From contig JAFGHX010000058.1 of NCBI GenBank assembly GCA_016929905.1, forward strand, positions 1-38,524: a stretch of 38,524 bases of DNA, given 5' to 3'. Position 1 is the first letter of the stretch. Every line of letters begins with the position of its first letter. Of the stretch, positions 24,106 through 31,282 are shown piece by piece. Made by a program: the position numbers and the translations under genes. The DNA is from Kiritimatiellia bacterium (GTDB lineage Bacteria; Verrucomicrobiota; Kiritimatiellia; JAFGHX01). Under the pieces are notes generated by a model. It searched no databases. It was not told the DNA's origin and saw only the letters and a list, made by a program, of their open reading frames with translations.

Positions 24106-25150
24106 ACCGCTCGCGCCCGCCGATCAGGCCCGGCGCACCCTGATCTGCGGTGTCAACTGGCTCGGCGACAGCGTCATGGCGATGCCGGCCGTGCAGCACT
24201 ACCGCAAGCAGCATCCCGCGACGTCGATCGCCATGCTGGTTAAGCCGAAGCTGGCCCCCCTGTGGCGCATGCATCCCGACGTGGACACCGTGCTCGAGTT
24301 GAGGAGAGGCGCGGCCGGCACGCTGCGTGCCGCCGCGGCGGTCCGCCGGCACAGGTGCGATATCGCGTTCGTACTGCCCCATTCGTTCCGCTCGGCGCTG
24401 ATCCCGTTCCTGGCCCGGGTTCCCACGCGAGTCGGCATGCCCGGGCACAGCCGCGACTGGATGCTGACCCGCGTGGTCCGCCCCCCGGCTGATGCCGCGC
24501 GCCGGCATCAAGCCCACGAGTACTTCGCCGCCCTGGGGCTGCCGGATCAGGATGCGCCAATGGACGCGCCGCGCCTCGTGCTGGCCGACGACGCGTTCGA
24601 ACAGGCGCGCCGCTTGCTTCGCGACGCCTTCGGCGCCGCCGCGACCGGGCCCGATCTCGCACCGAGCCGCTGGATAGGCCTCATCCCCGGCGCCGCCTAC
24701 GGACCCGCAAAGCGATGGCCGCCCGAACGCTTCGCCGAGGTCGGCCGCCGCCTCTGCGAGCGGATCGGCTGCGGCGCCGCCGTGCTGGGGACTGCGCAGG
24801 ATCGGGCACTGTGCCGGGCGGTGACGCACCGGATCGGGAAACATGCGGTCGATCTGGCCGCCAAGACGTCGATCCCCCAGTTCACGGCGCTGCTCGCGGT
24901 GTGCGAACTGGTTATCTGTAACGACAGCGGCGGTATGCACCTCGCCGCCGCTGCCGGAACGAAGACCGTGGCCGTGTTCGGGATCACCGACCCCGCCCGA
25001 ACCGGGCCGCTCGGCAGCGGCCACCGCATCCTCCACGCGGGTACGCGGCGCACGCGCGACATCCCCAGACGCTCCGCCCTCGCCGCGCAAAGCCTCCGCT
25101 GCATCACACCCGATCAGGTCCTCGCCGCCGCTTCGGAGCTGCTGGGCTGA
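24074..25150 (+). CDS. Heptosyltransferase, WaaF/RfaF type (GT9)
   Basis: GT-B fold family 9 glycosyltransferase, 358 residues, expected to add an ADP-activated heptose to the LPS inner core. 'ICGVNWLGDSVMAMPAVQHYRKQHP' is the acceptor-side loop, 'IPGAAYGPAKRWPPERFAEVGRRL' is the WaaF donor-site signature, and 'ICNDSGGMHLAAAAGTKTVAVFGITDP' is the phosphate-binding loop with D-S-G-x-x-H. The ATG at 24074 lies inside the end of lpxK (32-base overlap) after GGAAA, so the two genes are translationally linked. About 18 extra residues precede the first strand compared with E. coli WaaF. Whether the donor is really heptose cannot be read from the sequence. Confidence 0.88.
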   Translation: MSVSPESASTEPLAPADQARRTLICGVNWLGDSVMAMPAVQHYRKQHPATSIAMLVKPKLAPLWRMHPDVDTVLELRRGAAGTLRAAAAVRRHRCDIAFVLPHSFRSALIPFLARVPTRVGMPGHSRDWMLTRVVRPPADAARRHQAHEYFAALGLPDQDAPMDAPRLVLADDAFEQARRLLRDAFGAAATGPDLAPSRWIGLIPGAAYGPAKRWPPERFAEVGRRLCERIGCGAAVLGTAQDRALCRAVTHRIGKHAVDLAAKTSIPQFTALLAVCELVICNDSGGMHLAAAAGTKTVAVFGITDPARTGPLGSGHRILHAGTRRTRDIPRRSALAAQSLRCITPDQVLAAASELLG

Positions 25151-25632
25151 TCTTGGCCGTTTCCGCGCCCTTTTCTGCCCGCGAAAAGACGCGAAAGATG
25201 CGCGAAATCCAGAGCGCTATCCGGTGGACACTGCAGCAACTTTGAACTGTTTGCGCCATGGCTCGTATCTCATGCGTGCATCCTGGAGTGCGCAAACAAC
25301 TCAAAGTTGCTGCGTCCGCATTTCCTTCCCATTCTGAAGGCGCTCGTTGCGGGAATCGAGGATTGCCACGAGGCCGAACAGCCTGCGCCGCCTCTGAGAA
25401 CGCGGCCTCGTGGCAATCCTTTCGATTCCCGCAACCCGCCGCGAGCGGGTCTCCGCTGCGCTCCGACAACTCCGCGCAAGCCAATGACGCCATGCGTCGT
25501 CCCAACGCCTTTCTCGCGCCCTTTTCGCGCTTCTTTTGCGCCTTTTCGCGGGCAACTCCGCTCCGCTCCGGCGTGCGCGACTGCCACTCGGCTCTTGACA
25601 CGCGGCACCCCGCGTCAGACACTCGGCGCAGG
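25151..25632. repeat. Gene-free stretch of nested inverted repeats
   Basis: There is no credible gene in this 482-base gap; it is built from three inverted repeats. An outer pair (25176-25207 and 25522-25553) consists of Cys/Ala-like gcgaaaag units. Inside are two hairpins: 25233-25256 with 25290-25313 (22 of 24 positions pair) and 25346-25376 with 25403-25435 (31-33 base arms, almost perfect apart from two inserted bases). The arms are too long for a simple terminator and lack T tracts. They look like dispersed non-coding repeat elements (REP/BIME or MITE-like). Confidence 0.75.
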
Positions 25633-26415
25633 ATGAAAGAAACCATCTCGGCATGCATCACGGCCGGCAACGAAGAGAAGAACATCCGGCGCTGCCTCGA
25701 AAGCGTCTGCGGCTGGACGCATGAAGTCGTTGTCGTCGACAGCTTCAGCAGCGACGCCACCGTCGAGATATGCCGGCGGTACACCGACCGCGTGTACCAG
25801 CACGAGTGGCTGGGTTATATCGGCCAGAAGAACCTCATCAAAGACCTGGCGGAAGGGCAGTGGATTCTCTTCATCGACGCGGATGAAGAGGCCTCGCCCG
25901 AACTGCGGGACGAAATCGTCCGCCTCTTCGAACGCGGGCCGCCCCCGGATATCGCCGGCTACGAGTTCCCCCGCATCGTGCACTATCTCGGCAAATGGAT
26001 CCGGCACGGCGAATGGTACCCCGACATCAAGTTGCGGCTGTTCCGCAAGGGGCTGGGCATGTGTGCAGGCCGCGAGCCGCACGACCGCGTCGTCGTCGAG
26101 GGCCGCACCGCGCGGCTCCGCGGCCATCTGCGCCATTACACCTACGACAACATTTCCGACCAGGTCAACACCTTGAACCGCTTCTCCTCGATCGCCGCGC
26201 AGGGCATGTACGAAGAGGGGCGCCGCTTTCATTGGCACGACATCCTGCTCCGGCCCTTGGTTCGGTTCGTGAAAGGGTACGCGGTCAAACGCGGGTTCCT
26301 CGACGGGTTCCAGGGCTGGGTGATCGCCGTCTCCTCCGCCTACTCCGTCTTTCTCAAGTACGCCAAGTTGCGGGAAATCGGACTCGCGCGCAGGGCCGGC
26401 CGCGCGCCGGAATAG
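25633..26415 (+). CDS. Family 2 glycosyltransferase, WaaE/KdtX-like
   Basis: Protein of 260 residues of the WaaE/KdtX (LPS core beta-glucosyltransferase) group. 'TISACITAGNEEKNIRRCLESVCGWTHEVVVVDSFSSDATVEIC' is the typical N-terminus, with V-V-D-S in place of D-D-G-S. 'EWLGYIGQKNLIKDLAEGQWILFIDADEEASPELRDEI' has the D-A-D metal site. 'GRTARLRGHLRHYTYDNISDQVNTLNRFSSIAAQGMYEEG' and the tail 'GFLDGFQGWVIAVSSAYSVFLKYAKLRE' are characteristic of this group. The ATG at 25633 begins the conserved domain; the open frame reaches back into the repeat region without similarity. It stands between waaF-like and murJ, so a role in LPS core assembly is likely. Confidence 0.87.
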   Translation: MKETISACITAGNEEKNIRRCLESVCGWTHEVVVVDSFSSDATVEICRRYTDRVYQHEWLGYIGQKNLIKDLAEGQWILFIDADEEASPELRDEIVRLFERGPPPDIAGYEFPRIVHYLGKWIRHGEWYPDIKLRLFRKGLGMCAGREPHDRVVVEGRTARLRGHLRHYTYDNISDQVNTLNRFSSIAAQGMYEEGRRFHWHDILLRPLVRFVKGYAVKRGFLDGFQGWVIAVSSAYSVFLKYAKLREIGLARRAGRAPE

Positions 26416-26441
26416 AAACGCCATATCCCGAGGATCGCCCC

Positions 26442-28100
26442 GTGAACAAGAGCGGCGTTATACGATCGTCAGGCGTCGTCAGCGCGTTCACCATGCTCAG
26501 CCGGGCGCTCGGCCTGGTGCGCGACATTCTGATGGCCGCCGCCTTCGGGACCTCGCCCGCCATGTCCGCATTCGTGCTCGCGTTCAGAATCCCGAACCTG
26601 TTCCGCCGGCTCTTCGGCGAAGGCGCGCTCTCGGCGTCGTTCGTGCCCGTCTTCTCCGAAACGCTGGAGAAGGAGGGCCGGCCCCAAGCCTGGGCTCTGG
26701 CCCGCCGCGTCATGACCATGCTCGGCGTGGTCCTGCTCGCCGTCACCGCGGCCGGCATCCTGCTGGCCGCGGCGACGCTCGAGTGGCTCCCTGCGCTTCG
26801 CGCGGCGCTCGCGCGCCGATTCCCGGATGCCGCCGTCGATGTGCACGCGCTGGCCGATCAGGCGCAACGCATGTTGCCGCTGTTCCAAATCCTGTTTCCC
26901 TATATGCTGTTTGTCTGCCTCGTCGCCCTGTGCATGGGGATCCTCAATTCCTTTCGGCACTTCGCGCTGCCCGCGGCGACACCGGTCATCCTTAACGCCG
27001 TCTGGATCGTCGCGCTGCTCGCAACCTCCCCTCTGTTCGGCGCCGGCCGCGAGGCCCGCATCCGCGGCGTCGCGTGGGGGGTCCTCGCGGCGGGCGCCAT
27101 TCAGCTCGCCGCCCAGTTCCCGGCGCTCGTGCGCCGCGGGTACCGGCCCGGCCTCTCCTTCGCGTGGCGTGACCCACGCGTGAAACGCGTGCTCCTGCTC
27201 ATGGGCCCGGCCGCGCTCGGCATGGGGTTGTCCCAGGTGAATATCATGATCGATTCCACCCTCGCGTTCTTCATCGCCGATTGGGCGCCCGCCGCCCTGT
27301 TCTACGCCGAGCGGCTCATCTACTTCCCGCTCGGCATCTTCGCGACCGCGCTCGGAACCGTGCTGTTGCCGGTCCTGTCCCAACAGGCGGCCCGTGCCGA
27401 TCCGGACGCGATCAAGGCGACACTCAACCATTCTCTTCGCCACCTGTTGTTCGTCATGGTGCCCGCGTCGGTCGGCCTGCTCGTCATGGCCGGCCCCATC
27501 GTGCGTATGATCTTTGAATGGCAGGACTTCGACGCGCACTCCTCGACGCTTACCACCGTCGCCCTGTGCTTCTATGCGCCCGGTTTGGTGGCCTTCAGCG
27601 TGAACAAGGTGTTCGTCCCCGCCTTCTACTCCCTGCAGGACACGCGCACGCCCGTGCGCGTCGGCGTCCGAATGGTCGGGCTCAACCTCGCACTCAACCT
27701 GCTGTTCGTTCTCACCTGGCCGCTTGAACTCAAGCATGCCGGCCTCGCGTTTGCCACCGTCCTCTCCTCCGCCGTTGGCGCACTGATATTGGGCCGGCTG
27801 TTCCAGAAACGGCTCGGCTCGCCCGGCTGGCACGCGATCCTGCGCAGCCTCGCCCGGATCGTGCTCGCCGCGCTCGGCATGGCGCTCGTCACGGCCGGCG
27901 CCTACGCCCTCCTGTGCCGGGCAACCGCCGGCCTCACTTCCCAAAAGACCGGCCAGGTGCTCGCCGTGGGCGGCAGTATCGCGGCGGGCGCCGTTGCCTA
28001 TGTCCTGGCGGCATGCCTGTTGAGATGCGAAGAGGCCCGCGATATCTGGCGCGCCCTGCACACGCGCAGGAGCAAGCCCCGGAACGCCGCTTCGCCTTGA
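26442..28100 (+). CDS. murJ: Lipid II flippase MurJ
   Basis: Inner membrane protein of 552 residues with about 14 helices that moves the peptidoglycan precursor lipid II to the periplasmic side. Conserved pieces include 'SAFTMLSRALGLVRDILMAAAFGTSPAMSAFVLAFRIPNLFRRLFGEGALSASFVPVF', the N-terminal hallmark of the MOP-superfamily MviN/MurJ proteins, with the functionally important Arg and Ser residues, and 'YAERLIYFPLGIFATALGTVLLPVLSQ' later. The start is GTG at 26442 with GAGG about 9 bases ahead; the previous gene stops 26 bases earlier, so the two probably share one message. Confidence 0.94.
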   Translation: MNKSGVIRSSGVVSAFTMLSRALGLVRDILMAAAFGTSPAMSAFVLAFRIPNLFRRLFGEGALSASFVPVFSETLEKEGRPQAWALARRVMTMLGVVLLAVTAAGILLAAATLEWLPALRAALARRFPDAAVDVHALADQAQRMLPLFQILFPYMLFVCLVALCMGILNSFRHFALPAATPVILNAVWIVALLATSPLFGAGREARIRGVAWGVLAAGAIQLAAQFPALVRRGYRPGLSFAWRDPRVKRVLLLMGPAALGMGLSQVNIMIDSTLAFFIADWAPAALFYAERLIYFPLGIFATALGTVLLPVLSQQAARADPDAIKATLNHSLRHLLFVMVPASVGLLVMAGPIVRMIFEWQDFDAHSSTLTTVALCFYAPGLVAFSVNKVFVPAFYSLQDTRTPVRVGVRMVGLNLALNLLFVLTWPLELKHAGLAFATVLSSAVGALILGRLFQKRLGSPGWHAILRSLARIVLAALGMALVTAGAYALLCRATAGLTSQKTGQVLAVGGSIAAGAVAYVLAACLLRCEEARDIWRALHTRRSKPRNAASP

Positions 28101-28427
28101 GGCAAACGTTCAACAGCCAGGGAAACTTGCTCGAAAACCTACTCGAGAACTTGTTCGACGTTCGACCCCCGGCCGATGCATTCTCGACAACGCTTGCCGC
28201 CAGCCCGTCTGCCCGCCCCGAGTACTCGCGGGGTGGCGGGACAAAGTCGCTTTGTCGCAATCTTTGTCGTAATCTCCGTCGAAATACGGCAGACTAGGCG
28301 AGACTACCGGCCGCCAGCCATGAGGCTCAGCGCCCGGACGAGACAAGCGCGCACGCCGCGAAGTCGACAAAGATTGCGACAAGGATTACGACAAAGATTC
28401 AAAGAAACCCCACGAGGAACAGGCCCC
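28101..28427. repeat. Gene-free stretch holding two 12-bp repeat families
   Basis: Gap of 327 bases after murJ. It contains three family A units inverted (28122-28157), family B units on the minus strand (28246-28281: gtcgctttgtcg, caatctttgtcg, taatctccgtcg) and family B units on the plus strand (28365-28400: cgacaaagattg, cgacaaggatta, cgacaaagattc). The two family B blocks form an inverted pair separated by 83 bases, so the RNA could fold into a long hairpin. No gene and no classical terminator were recognised. Confidence 0.8.
28122..28157 (-). repeat. 12-bp tandem repeat, family A (three inverted units)
   Basis: Units gaaacttgctcg, aaaacctactcg and agaacttgttcg. Read on the minus strand these are CGAACAAGTTCT, CGAGTAGGTTTT and CGAGCAAGTTTC, matching the consensus CGAGTAAGTTCT found nine kilobases away at 19331-19402. 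Confidence 0.85.
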
Positions 28428-28934
28428 ATGCAAGAAGAAGCACCCACATGGAACCCGGCCAGCCCGGCCGAATCGCTGCGCGCCTATGCGCGGTGGGCGC
28501 GGGATATGGCGGTCATCCATTTCCTCGGCGATCAGACGCACGTCGAGCTGTTCTTCTTCCTCCAAAAGGACGGCGAGGGCTCCCTCGCGCCGGCCCCGCC
28601 GGGCGTGCCGCGCGACGACCTTAATGCGACCGTGCGTAGGAAGGTCAAAGACGAACAGATCTACGGCGTCATCCATATCGCGGAAGCCTGGATGTACTTC
28701 CCGCGCGGCAAGGACCACACCGCACTCCAGATCCGGAGCGGCGAAATCGCCGTGGCAGACCTGAAGGGGGACGACAGAAAGGAGGCGCTGATCGTCACCA
28801 TGGAATCGCGCGACGGCGATTACTCCGCCTGGCTGGCCCCCATCGTGCGCGACCCGGCCGGCAACGCCACCTTGGGCCACGGCCGCGATGTCAGCGGCCA
28901 ACCCGGGCCCGGCCTGCCCAGGTTCTTCGGGTAA
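28428..28934 (+). CDS. Hypothetical protein, soluble, unknown
   Basis: Protein of 168 residues that I do not recognise. It has no signal peptide, membrane segment or cysteine cluster. The first 45 residues suggest a helix ('SPAESLRAYARWARDMAVIHFLGDQ'), then alternating strands ('HVELFFFLQKD', 'IYGVIHIAEAWMYFPRGKDH', 'GEIAVADLKGDDRKEALIVTMESRDGDYSAWLAPIVRDP') and a Gly/Pro-rich tail ending 'GLPRFFG'. The strand-rich middle looks like a small beta domain. GAGG about 11 bases before the ATG supports 28428. It stands after the repeat stretch and before a convergent gene, and codon usage matches the neighbours, so it is likely real. Confidence 0.65.
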   Translation: MQEEAPTWNPASPAESLRAYARWARDMAVIHFLGDQTHVELFFFLQKDGEGSLAPAPPGVPRDDLNATVRRKVKDEQIYGVIHIAEAWMYFPRGKDHTALQIRSGEIAVADLKGDDRKEALIVTMESRDGDYSAWLAPIVRDPAGNATLGHGRDVSGQPGPGLPRFFG

Positions 28935-29138
28935 GCGCGCGTGTCTAGTCTTTGTCGATGGGGGCTTCGTGCCCCAAGGCTAGTCTGGTCCCGAGTGAGC
29001 GAACATTCATCAGCGAGGTCCACGCCGCTCTCCTCAACATCAGAATCCGAAGTCGTTGGCCACCTCGAGCCATTCATGCCAAGATGGAGGCGCTGATCCC
29101 GTCCCGTTGCGCCGTTTCTCTCAGGAACACACGAGACA

Positions 29139-29187
29139 TTCCAGTTTCCAGTTTCTAGTTTCCAGTTTCCAATTTCCAGTTTCCAGT
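29139..29187 (+). repeat. 7-bp TTCCAGT tandem repeat
   Basis: Seven head-to-tail units: TTCCAGT, TTCCAGT, TTCTAGT, TTCCAGT, TTCCAAT, TTCCAGT, TTCCAGT, immediately downstream of the convergent GT-C gene stop. The rest of the 259-base gap (28935-29193) shows no gene. Confidence 0.9.
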
Positions 29188-29193
29188 CTCACA

Positions 29194-30873
29194 TCACAGC
29201 CCCCCGGATTGACGCGCGCTCAGCGCCGCGCGCTCCCGGATCTCGTACGTCTGAAGCTGCTTCCTTCGAATCGCGTCTTCCACGGCGGCATGCGGATTCA
29301 GGTAGAGAACATACACGACGAACTCGGCGTCCAGTGGGACGGCGACAATCCTGGCCCCGCGCGGGAGCGCGCCAAGGCGCAGCCCCACGATGTCGAAACA
29401 CTCCAATTCGACCAGGGAAACATCCGTCTCGCCCGCCGGCCGGCGCGGCCCGACCTGCGGGTGGCCGATCACCAGATGCACGCGCCGGCTCAGCAGGTAG
29501 TCGAATGTCGCCCGCCTCTGATGGCCGGGCGGCTTATGCGGCATCAAGTGCCCGTGCCGTGCGATCCAGGTGTCGTTCTGGCCGAGCATGTCCACCGCCG
29601 GCAGCCGCGAGTAGTAGGGAATCGCGCCCGCGGGCGATACCGCCATGCGCACGCCGGACTCCGGTGGAAACAACCGGCCGAGCGCGCGGCCCACCCCGGC
29701 CCAGTTCTCGTCGCGGTTCGTGATGTGGCCCTGCAGGCGGCCGATCGACTCTATCGCCGGCGCCCCCTTGAACGTCACCGCGTGCCGAACGGAGCCGCCG
29801 ATCAGCACTGCCGCCAGCACGGCACGCAGCAGGTTCGGGACCGGCACGAAGCGAGGCGGAAAGGCATGCAACCACCACCCCACAAGCAGAAACAGGAACG
29901 GAAGACCGGGCACGAGAAAGCGGAACTCCATGAAGTCGCCGCCGACACTCGCCACGTACGCCCACCAGATCAGCAGCAGCGCCACAGCCATCCGAACGCC
30001 CGGCGCCGCCGTCTTCGGGAGCCTGCCGCAGGTGAGCGGGATGAGCAGAGGCAACGGCAGCAGCCAGTACCCGCGCAGGAAGGTGAAGCAATAGAACAGG
30101 CCCTGCGGCCAGGCTGCCGCGCCGGGCCCCTTCGTGTAGTACGTGTTCGGCAGAATGCCGCCGTAGTAGTGAAGCTTCCAGCCCAGCCAGCCGCCCACGA
30201 TCAGAACGACCGGCACCCCGAACGCGGCAGCCCCGGCAACCCGCCGCCGCCACGTTGCCTGCCTCCGCAGCAGGTGCCCGAGCAAGACCACTCCGACCAC
30301 GCCGACGCAGAGGCCGGAGTCCAGCCGAGTCAACAGCGCCGCCGCACAGAGCAGACCCAGTACCGTCAACGCCCTCAGCCGGCCGTCACCCGCTTGCACA
30401 ATGCACAGCACCCGATATACGCTGGCGGTGAACAGGCAGGCCTGAAGCTGGGTCTCCAGCCCGCCGGTCGCGTACGCGCTGAACGTGTAGTTCGTGCCCA
30501 GCAACAGGACGGTCATCAACCCCGCCGCCGGGGAGCCGAGAACCAGACACGCCAGCTTCCAGGCGAAATACAGCGTGGCGGCGAACAGCGCCAGTCCGAC
30601 CGCATAGGAGAAGGAAACAGGGTCGCGGCCGAACCGTTCGGGCACCGCCATCATCAGCGTCCAAAGAAAATTCGTGTACCCCTCGACCCGCTCGCCCGGG
30701 TTCCAGGTCAGACCGTGCCCCCCGGCCAGATTCGCCGCGTAACGGAACGAGATGAAGGCGTCGTCCTGGATGAAGCGGTTGCGCCAGGCCAGCAATGTCA
30801 GCAGCGCAATGGCAACGGCCAATGTCCGTTTGCTGCCCATCGGGAGACGCCATCGTGGGCGCGAAGTAGCCAT
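29194..30873 (-). CDS. GT-C membrane glycosyltransferase (AftB/GT89-like)
   Basis: Multi-pass membrane protein of 559 residues. 'FIQDDAFISFRYAANLAGGHGLTWNPGERVEGYTNFLWTLMMA' has the D-D acidic loop and the 'GEPVEGYTNFLW' signature I know from polyprenyl-phosphate-dependent arabinofuranosyltransferase AftB and related bacterial proteins. Eight to ten hydrophobic helices lie between residue 15 and about 400, with 'VGGDFMEFRFLVPGLPFLFL' conserved near 325; the last 160 residues are a soluble, probably periplasmic domain ('SPAGAIPYYSRLPAVDMLGQND'). GAGGAG at plus 30881-30888 precedes the ATG by about 9 bases, supporting the start. It is transcribed away from the tRNA gene. Arabinose itself is not implied. 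Confidence 0.78.
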   Translation of the reverse strand: MATSRPRWRLPMGSKRTLAVAIALLTLLAWRNRFIQDDAFISFRYAANLAGGHGLTWNPGERVEGYTNFLWTLMMAVPERFGRDPVSFSYAVGLALFAATLYFAWKLACLVLGSPAAGLMTVLLLGTNYTFSAYATGGLETQLQACLFTASVYRVLCIVQAGDGRLRALTVLGLLCAAALLTRLDSGLCVGVVGVVLLGHLLRRQATWRRRVAGAAAFGVPVVLIVGGWLGWKLHYYGGILPNTYYTKGPGAAAWPQGLFYCFTFLRGYWLLPLPLLIPLTCGRLPKTAAPGVRMAVALLLIWWAYVASVGGDFMEFRFLVPGLPFLFLLVGWWLHAFPPRFVPVPNLLRAVLAAVLIGGSVRHAVTFKGAPAIESIGRLQGHITNRDENWAGVGRALGRLFPPESGVRMAVSPAGAIPYYSRLPAVDMLGQNDTWIARHGHLMPHKPPGHQRRATFDYLLSRRVHLVIGHPQVGPRRPAGETDVSLVELECFDIVGLRLGALPRGARIVAVPLDAEFVVYVLYLNPHAAVEDAIRRKQLQTYEIRERAALSARQSGGL

Positions 30874-30880
30874 CCGGAGC

Positions 30881-30888
30881 TGCTCCTC
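30881..30888 (-). promoter_or_regulatory. Ribosome binding site deciding the GT-C start
   Basis: GAGGAG(CA) read on the minus strand, 8-9 bases ahead of ATG 30873. It makes that ATG preferable to the internal ATG at 30840. Confidence 0.6.
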
Positions 30889-30951
30889 ATCATCGAAACC
30901 CTATCTTGCCCGCGGCGCCGAACCAAGTCAACTCTGCCGATGACTGTCGGA

Positions 30952-30980
30952 TTGACACGCGCTTTCAGGTTTCGTATAGT
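30952..30980 (+). promoter_or_regulatory. Promoter of tRNA-Ala
   Basis: TTGACA at 30952-30957 and TATAGT at 30975-30980 with exactly 17 bases between them, 17 bases before the first tRNA base. This is a near-consensus housekeeping promoter. Confidence 0.85.
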
Positions 30981-30996
30981 ATGCGCCTATCCTCGT

Positions 30997-31069
<73 letters not shown>

Positions 31070-31082
31070 CTCTGACATATTC

Positions 31083-31116
31083 CTGCCACTCTCGACCCCG
31101 AGAGTGGCAGTTTTTT
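31083..31116 (+). terminator. Rho-independent terminator of tRNA-Ala
   Basis: A perfect 12-bp stem (CTGCCACTCTCG with CGAGAGTGGCAG, loop ACCC) followed by six T residues at 31111-31116, 14 bases after the tRNA end. Confidence 0.93.
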
Positions 31117-31141
31117 GCCTACCAGGCTTACCTTTTCGCTC

Positions 31142-31170
31142 CAGAGTGACAGAATCTTGCCACTCTGAGC
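31142..31170 (-). terminator. Hairpin downstream of the PIN-CHAT gene
   Basis: CAGAGTG (31142-31148) can pair with CACTCTG (31161-31167), extended by flanking GCTC/GGAGC. It is about 115 bases beyond the PIN-CHAT stop on the minus strand and is followed by GAAAAGG rather than T residues, so it is only a possible end of transcription. Confidence 0.3.
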
Positions 31171-31282
31171 CCGATTTCAGCGATTCCCAGGGGTGAACGA
31201 TAATAGTGGCCCGTTTGACACTTGGATTGGGGGTCACTTGGGCTTCGGGAACGGGATGAGCAGAGGGACGATTTGCAGCAGG

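Noticed and set aside
25258..25632. N-terminal extension of the GT2 protein into the repeat region
   Set aside because: The extra 125 residues derive from the inverted repeats and show no similarity to the family; the ATG at 25633 begins the conserved domain.
26469..28061. 530-codon open frame opposite murJ
   Set aside because: Glu/Arg/Gly-rich antisense frame of a hydrophobic membrane protein; murJ is unmistakable.
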